DNA of 45,166 bases from positions 1 to 45,166 of the forward strand of contig NZ_AUHY01000020.1 of NCBI RefSeq assembly GCF_000423425.1. The letters are read 5' to 3'. The notes under the pieces are model-generated. The model was given only the letters and a program-made list of their open reading frames with translations. It had not been told where the DNA came from and made no database searches. Position 1 is the first letter of the stretch. Each line of letters begins with the position of its first letter. The stretch is from Meiothermus rufus DSM 22234. GTDB lineage: Bacteria > Deinococcota > Deinococci > Deinococcales > Thermaceae. The translations under genes and the position numbers were made by a program. Of this stretch, positions 36,421 to 44,853 are shown in pieces.

Positions 36421-37367
36421 GGCCTAGCCAGCCGGGAAAGGAGGCTTTGCAGCTCCTCTAAGGAGGCCACCTGCTTGAGGGCGGGGTGCAGCGCAGGGTG
36501 ATGGGGGAAGTAGCGGTAGAGCACCTTTCGCAACTGGCGCAGGCCCTGGGCCTCGCCATACCACTGGGCATTGAGAAAAGCGTGGCGTAGAGCGGTCTGG
36601 ATGCGCTCAGAGAGGGAGGGGGGATCGGTACGGCCCTGAGTAATCTGGCGGAAAATCCAGGGGTTGCCCACTGCCCCGCGCCCGATCATTACCCCTGCGA
36701 CGCCGGTCTGTAGGCGCTCAAAGTACTCCTCAGGGCGGGTGACATCCCCGCTGCCGATGACCGGTACCCGCAGCGCCTGGGCCACCCGGCCAATGGCCTC
36801 CCAGTCGGCCTGGCCTTGGTAGCGCTGCTGGCTGGTGCGCCCATGGACAGTGATCAGGGCCACTCCAGCGGCCTCCAAGCCCTGGGCGATCTCCAGGCTT
36901 TGGTCTTTGTCCCAACCTAGGCGTATCTTGGCGCTGACCGGTAGCCGGGTGCCCTGGCGCATAGCCCGCACCAGCGCATAGGCCCGCTCAGGGGTTTGCA
37001 GCAGGCAAGCACCCCCACGTCCCGCCAGCTTGGGGGCTGGGCAGCCCATGTTCAGGTCTATGGCCACGGGCTTGAACAGGCGCTCCACCTGGGCTGCGGC
37101 CTCGCTTAGCACCTCGGGGTCGTCGCCGAATAACTGGACGACCAGCCGCTCTTCACCAGGGAAAGGGGCCCCCAGCGCTACCGAGCGGCGCTCCCCGGCC
37201 AGAAGGCCCCGAGCCAGAAGCATCTCACTAACCGTCCAGGCAGCCCCATGTTCCAGAGCCAGCCGGCGGAAGGGGGCGTCGGTATAACCGGCCATGGGGG
37301 CCAGCACGGCCTGGGGCTGGCGGAGTACCTGGGCGTAAAAGTCGTTTTGGGTACGCTCAGCTACCAC
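36417..37367 (-). CDS. dus: tRNA-dihydrouridine synthase
   Basis: FMN enzyme that reduces uridine to dihydrouridine in the tRNA D-loop. It is 316 residues. It has [17 protein letters not shown] at the N terminus, the catalytic Cys in [33 protein letters not shown], and the FMN phosphate site [12 protein letters not shown] with [13 protein letters not shown]. It resembles the DusB group. The start is GTG 37367; a TAGACT box lies 9 nt upstream on the minus strand. Confidence 0.93.
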   Translation of the reverse strand: MVAERTQNDFYAQVLRQPQAVLAPMAGYTDAPFRRLALEHGAAWTVSEMLLARGLLAGERRSVALGAPFPGEERLVVQLFGDDPEVLSEAAAQVERLFKPVAIDLNMGCPAPKLAGRGGACLLQTPERAYALVRAMRQGTRLPVSAKIRLGWDKDQSLEIAQGLEAAGVALITVHGRTSQQRYQGQADWEAIGRVAQALRVPVIGSGDVTRPEEYFERLQTGVAGVMIGRGAVGNPWIFRQITQGRTDPPSLSERIQTALRHAFLNAQWYGEAQGLRQLRKVLYRYFPHHPALHPALKQVASLEELQSLLSRLARP

Positions 37368-37409
37368 AGCCTTACCAGTCTACCCATGCTTACGACGCTT
37401 CAGAGTGGG

Positions 37410-37415
37410 TATACT
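37410..37415 (+). promoter_or_regulatory. -10 box for ABC-2 exporter operon, leaderless type
   Basis: TATACT lies 7 nt before a GTG at 37423, which I take as the start. No ribosome site is present. The region is only 55 bp wide and also holds the divergent dus promoter. Confidence 0.5.
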
Positions 37416-37422
37416 TCACCCA

Positions 37423-38328
37423 GTGATCCCCGCAGCAGAAGCGACCCAACTGCAAAAACGCTTTGGTTCATTGAGGGCAGTGGACGGGGTCAACCTGCAT
37501 CTTTACCCCGGTGAGGTGCTGGCCTTTTTGGGGCCCAATGGGGCAGGGAAGACCACCACGGTTAAGATGATGGCCGGTCTGCTTTACCCCGATGGGGGTC
37601 AGGTGCGGCTTCTCGGAAAAAACCCCCACCAGGACCCCTGGGCCCTGAGGCACCTGGGGGCGATGCTCGAGGGTAACCGCAACGTCTACTGGCGCATGAC
37701 CCCCTTGGAGAACCTGGTCTACTTTGGGGTGGCCCGGGGTCTTAGGCTAAGGGAGGCCCAGCGGCGGGCCCTCGAGCTACTGGAGAAACTGGAGCTCAAG
37801 GAAAAAACCCATACCGAGGTGCGCCACCTTTCCCGGGGCATGCAGCAGAAACTCTCCTTGGGGGTGGCGCTGATGCACGATCCCGAGGTGTTGCTTTTGG
37901 ACGAACCCACCTTAGGCCTGGACGTGGAAAGCGCCCTGAGGGTGGAGGAGATGATCCGGGAGATGACCCAGTCCGGTAAGGCTATCCTGCTTACCACCCA
38001 CCAGCTCGAGGTAGCCCAGCGCCTGGCCCAGCGGGTGGCCATCATCCAGCGGGGCCGCATTGTGCTGGAAGGGCGCACCGCCGAGGTCTTGGCCCGCTTT
38101 GCCGGAGAGCACTACCTGATCGAGCTGGACACCCCTCTTTCGCCACAACAACTAGCCGCCCTCCGCTCTTTGGGCCTCGAGGGCCAAGGGCCTACCTACG
38201 TCTATCAGGGCGACAACGAAGGGCTTTGGCGCCTTTTGGAGGCTTTGAAGCCCCTGCCCATCAAGAAGGTGGCCCGGGCTGAGGCCGACCTACTGGAGGT
38301 GTTTTTGAAGGTGGTGAACCATGTTTGA
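37423..38328 (+). CDS. ABC-2 type exporter, ATP-binding protein
   Basis: A 301-residue ATPase. Walker A is LGPNGAGKTTTVKMM, signature LSRGMQQKLSLG, Walker B VLLLDEPTLGLD, and switch His in LLTTHQLEVAQRL. A C-terminal domain after residue 210 is typical of ABC-2 exporters for drugs, lipids or polysaccharide precursors. The GTG at 37423 is preferred over 37405 because of the -10 box. It overlaps the permease gene by 8 nt. Confidence 0.92.
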   Translation: MIPAAEATQLQKRFGSLRAVDGVNLHLYPGEVLAFLGPNGAGKTTTVKMMAGLLYPDGGQVRLLGKNPHQDPWALRHLGAMLEGNRNVYWRMTPLENLVYFGVARGLRLREAQRRALELLEKLELKEKTHTEVRHLSRGMQQKLSLGVALMHDPEVLLLDEPTLGLDVESALRVEEMIREMTQSGKAILLTTHQLEVAQRLAQRVAIIQRGRIVLEGRTAEVLARFAGEHYLIELDTPLSPQQLAALRSLGLEGQGPTYVYQGDNEGLWRLLEALKPLPIKKVARAEADLLEVFLKVVNHV

Positions 38329-39091
38329 CCTGCTTTGGGTGGAGTTCAAGCGAAGCTGGATAAACCTGCGCCGCTACCCCAGCGAGTTTGTGGGTGGGGT
38401 GATTACCCTGAGCCTATTTTTTCTGCTGCTTTACCTGGGGGCCAGATACCTGGCCGGCCCTGGGGCCAATTTCGGCGAGCGCACCGAGGCCATTCTGGCG
38501 GGCTTTTTGCTCTGGACCCTGACCCTTTTTGCCTACAACTCCCTCTCTTTTGGGCTTTCCGAAGAGGCCCAGACCGGTACCCTGGAGCAGGTATTCCTCA
38601 CCCCCTATGGCCCAATACCGCTGTTGCTGCTACGCAACCTGGCTGGCCTAGGCACCCAGCTCCTGCTCATCGGCAGCGTTGGTCTGGTGCTGATGTGGTT
38701 TACCGGGGCGCGCCTATCCTTGCCGCCTTTGGTTTTCCTGCCCATTCTCACCGTGCTTATCGGGGGGTATGGTCTGGGTTTTGCCATGGCTAGCCTGGCG
38801 TTGCTCTTCAAGCGGGTGCAGCAGCTTCTGGGGATCAGCCAATTCCTGTTGATTTTTCTCCTGCAGTACCCCTTGGAAAGCGAGGGTTGGCTGCGCACCT
38901 TGGGCTACTTCCTTCCCCTGGTACCGGGCGCTGGTCTGGCTCGAGGGATGATGTCCAGCAGCGCAGGGCTGGACTGGGGTGCTTTGGCCCTGGCCTTTCT
39001 TAACGGCCTGGCCTATCTGGCCTTAGGCATTGCCCTGTTCAGCCGGGCTGTGCACACCGCTAAGCGGCGGGGTTTGTTGTTTGGCTACTAG
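38321..39091 (+). CDS. ABC-2 type exporter, permease
   Basis: A 256-residue integral membrane protein with about six helices (for example GGVITLSLFFLLLYLGA and LLLRNLAGLGTQLLLIGSVGLVLMW). It has the central GTLEQVFLTPYG segment seen in ABC-2 permeases. The substrate is unknown. It pairs with the ATPase encoded just upstream. Confidence 0.9.
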   Translation: MFDLLWVEFKRSWINLRRYPSEFVGGVITLSLFFLLLYLGARYLAGPGANFGERTEAILAGFLLWTLTLFAYNSLSFGLSEEAQTGTLEQVFLTPYGPIPLLLLRNLAGLGTQLLLIGSVGLVLMWFTGARLSLPPLVFLPILTVLIGGYGLGFAMASLALLFKRVQQLLGISQFLLIFLLQYPLESEGWLRTLGYFLPLVPGAGLARGMMSSSAGLDWGALALAFLNGLAYLALGIALFSRAVHTAKRRGLLFGY

Positions 39092-39159
39092 CTCTCCCAT
39101 TTGGCTAGGTAGTATGGGGTTTGTCTTTCTATAACGTTTTTTCCTCACTGGCCTCGTGA

Positions 39160-39165
39160 TACGAT
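39160..39165 (+). promoter_or_regulatory. -10 box for acyl-CoA dehydrogenase gene
   Basis: TACGAT lies 6 nt before the ATG at 39172 within an AT-rich stretch. No ribosome site is seen, so the mRNA may be leaderless. Confidence 0.4.
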
Positions 39166-39171
39166 ATATTC

Positions 39172-40293
39172 ATGGCTATTCTAACCACCGACCAAAAACT
39201 GGTACTGGACATGGTGCGGATGGTTTCCCGCGAGGTCTTGTGGGCGATGGCCCCAGCCTACGACCAAAGCGGCGAGTATCCTTGGCCGCAGCTCAGACAG
39301 TTAGGCCAACTAGGCCTCTTGGGCATGACCACCCCGGAGGCTTGGGGAGGGGCTGGCCTGGACTCGGTGACCTGGGCGCTGGCCTTAGAGGAAATCGCTG
39401 CGGCTGACCCCAGTGTGGCAGTAATTCTCTCGGTGACCTCTGGGCTGCCCCAGTACATGCTGAACCGTTTTGGTACCGAGGCCCAGAAAAAGAAGTATCT
39501 GGTGCCCTTGGCCAAAGGCGAATGGATCGGAGCTTTTTGCCTGACCGAACCCCATGCCGGTTCCGACCCAGCCTCGCTCAGGCTGATGGCCCGCAAGGTA
39601 CCGGGGGGGTGGGTGCTCGAGGGCCAGAAAAGCTGGGTGACCTCTGGGGGACAGGCCCAGGTCTACGTGGTGATGGCCCGTGGCGAGAGCGGTATCAGCA
39701 GCTTTATTGTGGAAAAAGACTGGCCTGGCCTGAGCTTTGGCCCCCCTGAGCACAAGATGGGGCTCCATGCGGCCCACACCTGCGAGGTGCGCTTTGATGG
39801 GGTTTTTGTCCCCCAAGAGAACCTGCTGGGCCAGGAGGGGCGAGGGTTGGCCCAGGCCTTGGCTGGGTTGGACTCAGGGCGCATCGGCATTGCGGCCCAA
39901 GCCGTGGGTATGGCCCGGGCTGCTTTTGAGATTGCTAAGGCTTATGCCGATACCCGCTTCCAGTTCGGGCAGAAAATCCGGGAGTTCCAGGGGGTAAGCT
40001 TCAAGCTGGCCGAGATGCACACCCAAATTGCTGCAGCCCGCGCCTTAGTCCTCGAGGCGGCTAACAAAAAAGACCGGGGAGAGCGCTATACCCTCGAGGC
40101 TTCTACCGCCAAGCTTTTCGCCTCCGATACCGCTGTGCGCGTGACCCGCGAGGCAGTGCAGGTGCTGGGTGGGTACGGTTACCACCGGGAGTATCGGGTG
40201 GAGCGCTATTACCGCGATGCCAAAATCACGGAGATTTACGAGGGTACCAGTGAAATTCAAAAGCTGGTCATTGCCCGAGAACTCTACCGTTGA
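39172..40293 (+). CDS. Acyl-CoA dehydrogenase
   Basis: FAD enzyme that makes the first double bond in beta-oxidation or branched-chain catabolism. It is 373 residues. It has AFCLTEPHAGSDPASLR, GQKSWVTSGGQAQVYVVMAR, LDSGRIGIAAQAVGMA, and the C-terminal catalytic Glu region EIYEGTSEIQKLVIAREL. The Glu position is that of short- and medium-chain enzymes. It stands alone, with electron-transfer partners elsewhere. Confidence 0.94.
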   Translation: MAILTTDQKLVLDMVRMVSREVLWAMAPAYDQSGEYPWPQLRQLGQLGLLGMTTPEAWGGAGLDSVTWALALEEIAAADPSVAVILSVTSGLPQYMLNRFGTEAQKKKYLVPLAKGEWIGAFCLTEPHAGSDPASLRLMARKVPGGWVLEGQKSWVTSGGQAQVYVVMARGESGISSFIVEKDWPGLSFGPPEHKMGLHAAHTCEVRFDGVFVPQENLLGQEGRGLAQALAGLDSGRIGIAAQAVGMARAAFEIAKAYADTRFQFGQKIREFQGVSFKLAEMHTQIAAARALVLEAANKKDRGERYTLEASTAKLFASDTAVRVTREAVQVLGGYGYHREYRVERYYRDAKITEIYEGTSEIQKLVIARELYR

Positions 40294-40383
40294 ACCAGAT
40301 GCTTGTATTGATTCCAGGACATTTGCCCCTATGCCCCAACCTATAGTTGTTCCAGGGGGTTTCTGTTAGTCTTTATACAGCGT

Positions 40384-40401
40384 CCAGACCCCAGGGTCTG
40401 G
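40384..40401 (+). terminator. Hairpin upstream of the bc-complex operon
   Basis: A perfect 8-bp stem CCAGACCC/GGGTCTGG with a 2-nt loop, followed by CTTTTAGG. It may end the acyl-CoA dehydrogenase transcript, or sit at the 5' end of the fbc mRNA, because a TTATAC box lies just before (40373-40378). The fbcC ribosome site AAGGAG follows directly. Confidence 0.5.
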
Positions 40402-40420
40402 CTTTTAGGAAGGAGCCAAA

Positions 40421-41179
40421 ATGCCGATTGAACGAATCGAAGTTTACCTCGACGACCAGCCCGAGCCCATCCAGGTCATCCGGCAGCCCCCCTTCAAACT
40501 AAAGCTAGATACACGGCAGATACCGGATGGCGAACACCTATTTCGGGTAGAGACCTACTTCAAAGGGGGTGGCCGGGAGATCCGAGAAATCCCCTTCAAG
40601 GTCAACAACCTACCCGATGTGCTGGTGCAGGGTCTGGAGGAGGGCATGGAGGTCCAGGGGGAGCTCGAGGTGGCCCTGAAGGTGGGCGACCCCGATGTAC
40701 CGGTGCAGCCCGAGCGCTTTCCTAGCTGGGTTTTGGCCCTAGCCGCGGTAGTGGTGTTGGGAGGGGTGTGGGGCTTTTTTGCCCTGACCCCGGCCTCGCA
40801 GAAGATCATCAGCGAGGTAGCCCCTCCCGCCAGCGAAGCCAGCGCCCATGGCGGGCATGGCGAGGGAGCTCAGGCCGCGGCCCCTGCCGATGCTGCAGCC
40901 TTGGCTAAGGAAGGCGAAGGTATCTACGCGCAAAACTGCGCCGGTTGCCATCAGGCTACGGGGCAGGGCCTGCCCGGGGTTTTCCCTGCGCTGGCTGGTA
41001 ACCCCAAGGTAGGGGATAAGAACCACGTTATCAACACTGTCCTAAAGGGCAGAAATGCCATGCCAGCCTTTGCTCAGCTTTCGGACCAGCAGGTGGCTGC
41101 GGTTCTCACCTACGTGCGCTCGTCCTGGGGCAATAGCTTCGGCGCCATCGCCGAGGCCGAAGTGAAGGCTGCCCGCTAA
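40421..41179 (+). CDS. fbcC: Cytochrome c1-like subunit of bc complex, with Ig-like N-terminal domain
   Basis: A 252-residue membrane-anchored c-type cytochrome, first gene of the fbcCDFB-type operon known from Thermus. Residues 1-95 have no signal peptide and read as an Ig-like fold (RIEVYLDDQPEPIQV, TRQIPDGEHLFRVETYF). A membrane helix follows at about 102-122. Then an Ala/Gly/His-rich linker and a cytochrome c domain with CAGCH (Cys173, His177) and the likely axial Met in GRNAMPAF. The heme domain must be outside, which places the Ig-like domain in the cytoplasm. It receives electrons from the Rieske protein. Confidence 0.85.
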   Translation: MPIERIEVYLDDQPEPIQVIRQPPFKLKLDTRQIPDGEHLFRVETYFKGGGREIREIPFKVNNLPDVLVQGLEEGMEVQGELEVALKVGDPDVPVQPERFPSWVLALAAVVVLGGVWGFFALTPASQKIISEVAPPASEASAHGGHGEGAQAAAPADAAALAKEGEGIYAQNCAGCHQATGQGLPGVFPALAGNPKVGDKNHVINTVLKGRNAMPAFAQLSDQQVAAVLTYVRSSWGNSFGAIAEAEVKAAR

Positions 41180-41188
41180 GGAGGCCTC

Positions 41189-41671
41189 ATGTACCGTAAC
41201 GACACCATCATTCCCTTTTTTGCCCTGCTCTTCTCGGCGGCTTTGTTTCTGATGAGCTACCTCAACGGCCAGCGCATTGCGGTTCTAACGGGTCATAAGC
41301 CAGAAGAGCTCTCGGTCGGCCAGATTGGTCTGATGGCCTTTGCCGCGGTGCTTTTCATCTACGGAGCCATCGGCTATATCTCGGCCTGGCTGGAGGGGCA
41401 GGAGCTTCGCCCAGGGCGGCATTTTCCCGAGCCCAGCACCTCGCCTTTGGTGGCAGGTATCGTGTTGGTGCTTTTGCTGACCGCCATGGGTGGATTTTTC
41501 GTGCAGCTTCTGGTGTACAGTGCCCAAAGCGGTCAAAACCCCACCTGGCTGCAAGGAGGGTTCTTTGCCGCCATGGCGCTGATCATCGCTGCTTTGTTGG
41601 CCATCTACAAGAAGTTTTATCAGCGTGAGGAAGTGGTCACGGAGGACGAGCACTCGGAAGTGCCCTGGTGA
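41189..41671 (+). CDS. fbcD: Small membrane subunit of bc complex
   Basis: A 160-residue protein with about four membrane helices ([71 protein letters not shown]). It has no cofactor motif. Position and size match the fourth subunit encoded in the Thermus bc operon; the symbol rests on that synteny. AAGGAGG precedes the ATG. Confidence 0.75.
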   Translation: MYRNDTIIPFFALLFSAALFLMSYLNGQRIAVLTGHKPEELSVGQIGLMAFAAVLFIYGAIGYISAWLEGQELRPGRHFPEPSTSPLVAGIVLVLLLTAMGGFFVQLLVYSAQSGQNPTWLQGGFFAAMALIIAALLAIYKKFYQREEVVTEDEHSEVPW

Positions 41672-41675
41672 GCTT

Positions 41676-42281
41676 ATGAACGAACGTGAAGCCAGACTGC
41701 GTTCCTCCCGCCGACGGGCCGTACTCAAAGCGGCCATCGGTACGGGAATTGGCCTTTCTTTGGTCTCCGCTTTCTATGTGGGTAGTTCCCTGCGCCCCAG
41801 GCAGGTGGTTACCCCTGACAAAGAGCCACTTAAGCCTGGAGACATACTGGTCTTTGCCCAGGGCAGCGGCCAGGGCAAACCCATTACACCCGACGACATA
41901 AAGCCCGGCGATCCCCTGATCCTGGCCCACCCCATGGATCCGCAGAGCAAGGTGGTGAAGAGTGGGGATGCCAAAAACACGGTGCTTCTGGTGCGCTACA
42001 GCCCCGAGGAGCTCGACGAGGAGACGCGAAAAAACGCGGTGGAGGGGATTGTAGCCTACTCCGCTGTGTGCACTCATCTAGGCTGCATCGTGAGCCAGTG
42101 GCTGCCCGACCGTAAGGTGGGGCTTTGCCCCTGCCACGGGGGTATGTACGACTTTGCCCATGGAGCTAAGGTGGTCTCGGGTCCTCCGCCCCGCCCTGTA
42201 CCGGCCCTGCCTATCCGCCTCGAGGGTGGTCAGATTGTGGCCGCAGGTGAGTTCACCGGCCCGGTAGGTGTGGAAACCTGA
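41676..42281 (+). CDS. fbcF: Rieske iron-sulfur protein of bc complex
   Basis: A 201-residue Rieske 2Fe-2S protein. A Tat-like start [19 protein letters not shown] gives an uncleaved membrane anchor. The cluster motifs are CTHLGC and CPCHGG, followed by the Pro-rich loop [12 protein letters not shown]. It takes electrons from menaquinol at the Qo site. The ATG at 41676 lies 4 nt after the fbcD stop; an in-frame start at 41625 lies inside fbcD and is rejected. Confidence 0.95.
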   Translation: MNEREARLRSSRRRAVLKAAIGTGIGLSLVSAFYVGSSLRPRQVVTPDKEPLKPGDILVFAQGSGQGKPITPDDIKPGDPLILAHPMDPQSKVVKSGDAKNTVLLVRYSPEELDEETRKNAVEGIVAYSAVCTHLGCIVSQWLPDRKVGLCPCHGGMYDFAHGAKVVSGPPPRPVPALPIRLEGGQIVAAGEFTGPVGVET

Positions 42282-42289
42282 GGTGAGTT

Positions 42290-43573
42290 ATGTACCAATG
42301 GCTCGACGAACGACTGGAAATCTCTCGTCTATACCACAAGTTCCTGCGGAAGGCTTTTCCGGTACACCATTCGTTTTTTCTAGGGGAAATAACCCTCTTT
42401 GCCTTCATCACCCTGGTTCTTACCGGCATCTTTCTCACCCTAAACTACGAGCCCTCCATCCGCCCCACCGAGCTACCCGATGGGCGTACCGTGCCTGCAG
42501 CCTACGCCAGCGTGCTGTACATCGACTCCCTGCCTTTTGGCGCGGTTATTCGTAGCATTCACCACTGGTCGGCCCATATCATGATTGCTGCGGCCTTCTT
42601 GCACATGCTGCGGGTGCTCCTAAGTGGGGCCTACAAGAAACCCCGCGAGCTTAACTGGTTGGTGGGCCTGGGGCTTTTGGGTCTGGCAGTGGTGACGGCC
42701 TTTACCGGCTATGCTCTGCCTTACGACAACTACGCCGTGACTGCCACCCGCATTGGCTACGGCATCGGGGCCTCCATTCCTTGGGTGGGCCCTACTGTGG
42801 CCCAGATTATGTTCGGTGGGGAGTTCCCTGGCTCAGAGATGGCCATTCCGCGGCTTTACAGCCTGCATGTGCTCTGGTTGCCCCTGACGCTGATTGCTTT
42901 GATTAGCCTACACATGGTCATCATGATCAAGCAGAAGCACACCCAGCCCAAGTATGCCGAGCGAATCGCCCCAGGCAAAATTCTGGGTGTGCCCATGTAC
43001 CCCCAACAGTTGGTCATGATGAGCATCGTCTTCCTGCTGTACCTAGCGGTGGTCTCCTTCATTGGTGGGGTCTTCATTGCTCACCCTATCGAGGCTTTCG
43101 GCCCCCCCACCCCGCAGACCCCTGCGGTTAAACCGGACTGGTACTTCCTCTGGATTTACGGGATTCTGCAGGTGATCCCTTCGGAGTGGCAGTTCCGCCT
43201 CTTTGGTGCCCTGATCAGCCCGGAGTTCTTAGGTGGGGTGGTGGTACCGGGGATTCTCATCCTGGCGGCGGTGCTGCTTCCCTTTGTGGATACCCGTTCC
43301 GACAAGCAGCGCTACCTTGAGCTGCCTAGCCAGCATCCCCTACGTACCAGCGTAACCTTGGGGGTACTGGTCTTCTTCATCATGGCTACCCTGGCTGGCT
43401 ACAAGATTGACTTCCAGCAGGCGGGCTCACCCTTGGGTGACAACCGGGTGCTGTGGGTGCTGTTGCTGGTGGTGCCTGCCGTGACCACTTTGGTCAGCTT
43501 TGTCCTGATTAAGAATCTTTACGGGGCCAAGAACGAGGCATCTGGGCAGCTCGAGCCCAAGGCTGGCGACTAA
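42290..43573 (+). CDS. fbcB: Cytochrome b of bc complex
   Basis: A 427-residue cytochrome b in one chain. The heme-ligand His pairs lie in HHWSAHIMIAAAFLHMLR and SLHVLWLPLTLIALISLHM. The Qo motif is PDWY (TPAVKPDWYFLW), the variant linked to low-potential menaquinone rather than PEWY. It has about eight helices. It is the last gene of the operon and is followed by a terminator. Confidence 0.96.
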   Translation: MYQWLDERLEISRLYHKFLRKAFPVHHSFFLGEITLFAFITLVLTGIFLTLNYEPSIRPTELPDGRTVPAAYASVLYIDSLPFGAVIRSIHHWSAHIMIAAAFLHMLRVLLSGAYKKPRELNWLVGLGLLGLAVVTAFTGYALPYDNYAVTATRIGYGIGASIPWVGPTVAQIMFGGEFPGSEMAIPRLYSLHVLWLPLTLIALISLHMVIMIKQKHTQPKYAERIAPGKILGVPMYPQQLVMMSIVFLLYLAVVSFIGGVFIAHPIEAFGPPTPQTPAVKPDWYFLWIYGILQVIPSEWQFRLFGALISPEFLGGVVVPGILILAAVLLPFVDTRSDKQRYLELPSQHPLRTSVTLGVLVFFIMATLAGYKIDFQQAGSPLGDNRVLWVLLLVVPAVTTLVSFVLIKNLYGAKNEASGQLEPKAGD

Positions 43574-43586
43574 GTTCCAGCTCCCT

Positions 43587-43625
43587 AACCCCGCCGCAGC
43601 CTAGTTTGTGGCGGGGTTGTCTTTT
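43587..43625 (+). terminator. Rho-independent terminator of the bc operon
   Basis: A 9-bp stem AACCCCGCC/GGCGGGGTT (43587-43595 with 43610-43618), loop 14 nt, then GTCTTTT. It begins 13 nt after the fbcB stop. Confidence 0.85.
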
Positions 43626-43714
43626 CACTGGCTAGGGTGTTCGGCAGCCCTTTTGGCTAGCTGTCTTGGAGATGCCGACCTGTCGCACCCCCAGTTAGCC
43701 CCTTTGCGTGTGTG

Positions 43715-44853
43715 CTAGACCCTAGGGTTGGGTTTACTGGGGTTGGCTGCGGCCATAGCGGCTTTGCCAGAGGGGGAGGTGATGCGCTCTAGGAAGATAT
43801 CAACCAGCTTGGGGTCTAGCTTTTTCCCCTTTAGGCGGTTTAGCTCCTCGATGATTTCGGCTGGCTGCCAGGCCCGCTTGTAGGGCCGGGGGCTATAGAG
43901 GGCATCAAAGGTATCCACCACCGCAAAGATACGCGCCAGTAGGGGAATGTCCTGTCCTTTCAAGCCATCGGGGTAGCCGCTGCCATCCCAGTTCTCGTGG
44001 TGATGGCGCACCACCTCCAGGGTTTCCTGAGGCAGGAAGGGAACTCGCGAGAGCATTTCCCAACCTCGGACTACGTGGCTTTTCATGATTTCCCACTCTT
44101 CTGGGTCAAGCTTATCGGGCTTGCGCAGGATGTGGTCGGGGATGGAAAGCTTGCCGATATCGTGTAGATAAGCGCCCCAGCGCAGGAACTTACGGGTGGT
44201 CGGGTCTAGATTCAGGTCTTGGGCGAGCTAGTCGGACCAGGCTACCACCCGCTTGGCGTGGCCCTGCGTCTCGTGATCGCGAAACTCCAGAGCCAGACCC
44301 AAGGCCCGTAAGGTGCCGTCGTAGGCATCCTCGAGGTGTTTGAGGGCCTCCATCTGGCCAAGCTGCGCTCCCATGACCCGGGCCAGCGAGTTGGCCATGG
44401 CTTTTTCGTCGGATTGAAAAGGTTTGTTGCCCTCCCGGGCTAGAATGACCACCCCCAAGGGTCGTTTTTGCCGAGCCGAGACGGGTACGGCCGCGGTAGA
44501 CCAGCCCGCGCTTTCCGGGATACCCTCGAGGTAGTTGCCCACGACCAGGGTGTCGGTGAGGCTGGCGTGGGTGCTGAGCTTTTGTTGGGGTAGGTGCCGC
44601 CCCCTATAGCGCTCGAGGGCCCCCCGCGCGCTGACCACTACGGGCTTGCCCTCGCGAAAACGGATAAAGGCCAAGTGAGGGGCGATTTTGAGGTTATGCA
44701 AGGAGTCCATAGCGCTTTCAGTGAGTTCCAGGGGGTCCACAGCCGAGCTGATATTCAGGCTGCCTTCTTCCAAAAGCCGCATCAGGCGCAGGGACTCCTC
44801 GAGTTCCTTTTGCGATTGCCGTTCACGTTGGCGCAGCCAGGCGACTAGGCCTA
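43715..44853 (-). pseudogene. GAF/HD-GYP cyclic-di-GMP phosphodiesterase, broken
   Basis: The reading frame is continuous except for a single in-frame TAG (44230-44228). The upstream part has a GAF-like domain (STAAVPVSARQKRPLGVVIL) and the start of HD-GYP (LEFRDHETQGHAKRVV). After the stop come the catalytic HD in AYLHDIGKLSIPDHIL and the GYP motif in HHHENWDGSGYPDG. The N terminus, which ends like a membrane helix (LGLVAWLRQRE), is cut by the IS5-like element near 44853. Both lesions make it inactive. The family degrades the second messenger c-di-GMP. Confidence 0.88.

Noticed and set aside
44228-44230. Read-through of TAG as pyrrolysine or programmed recoding in HD-GYP
   Set aside because: No recoding signal is visible, the site is not a known recoded position, and the same gene is also cut by an IS.
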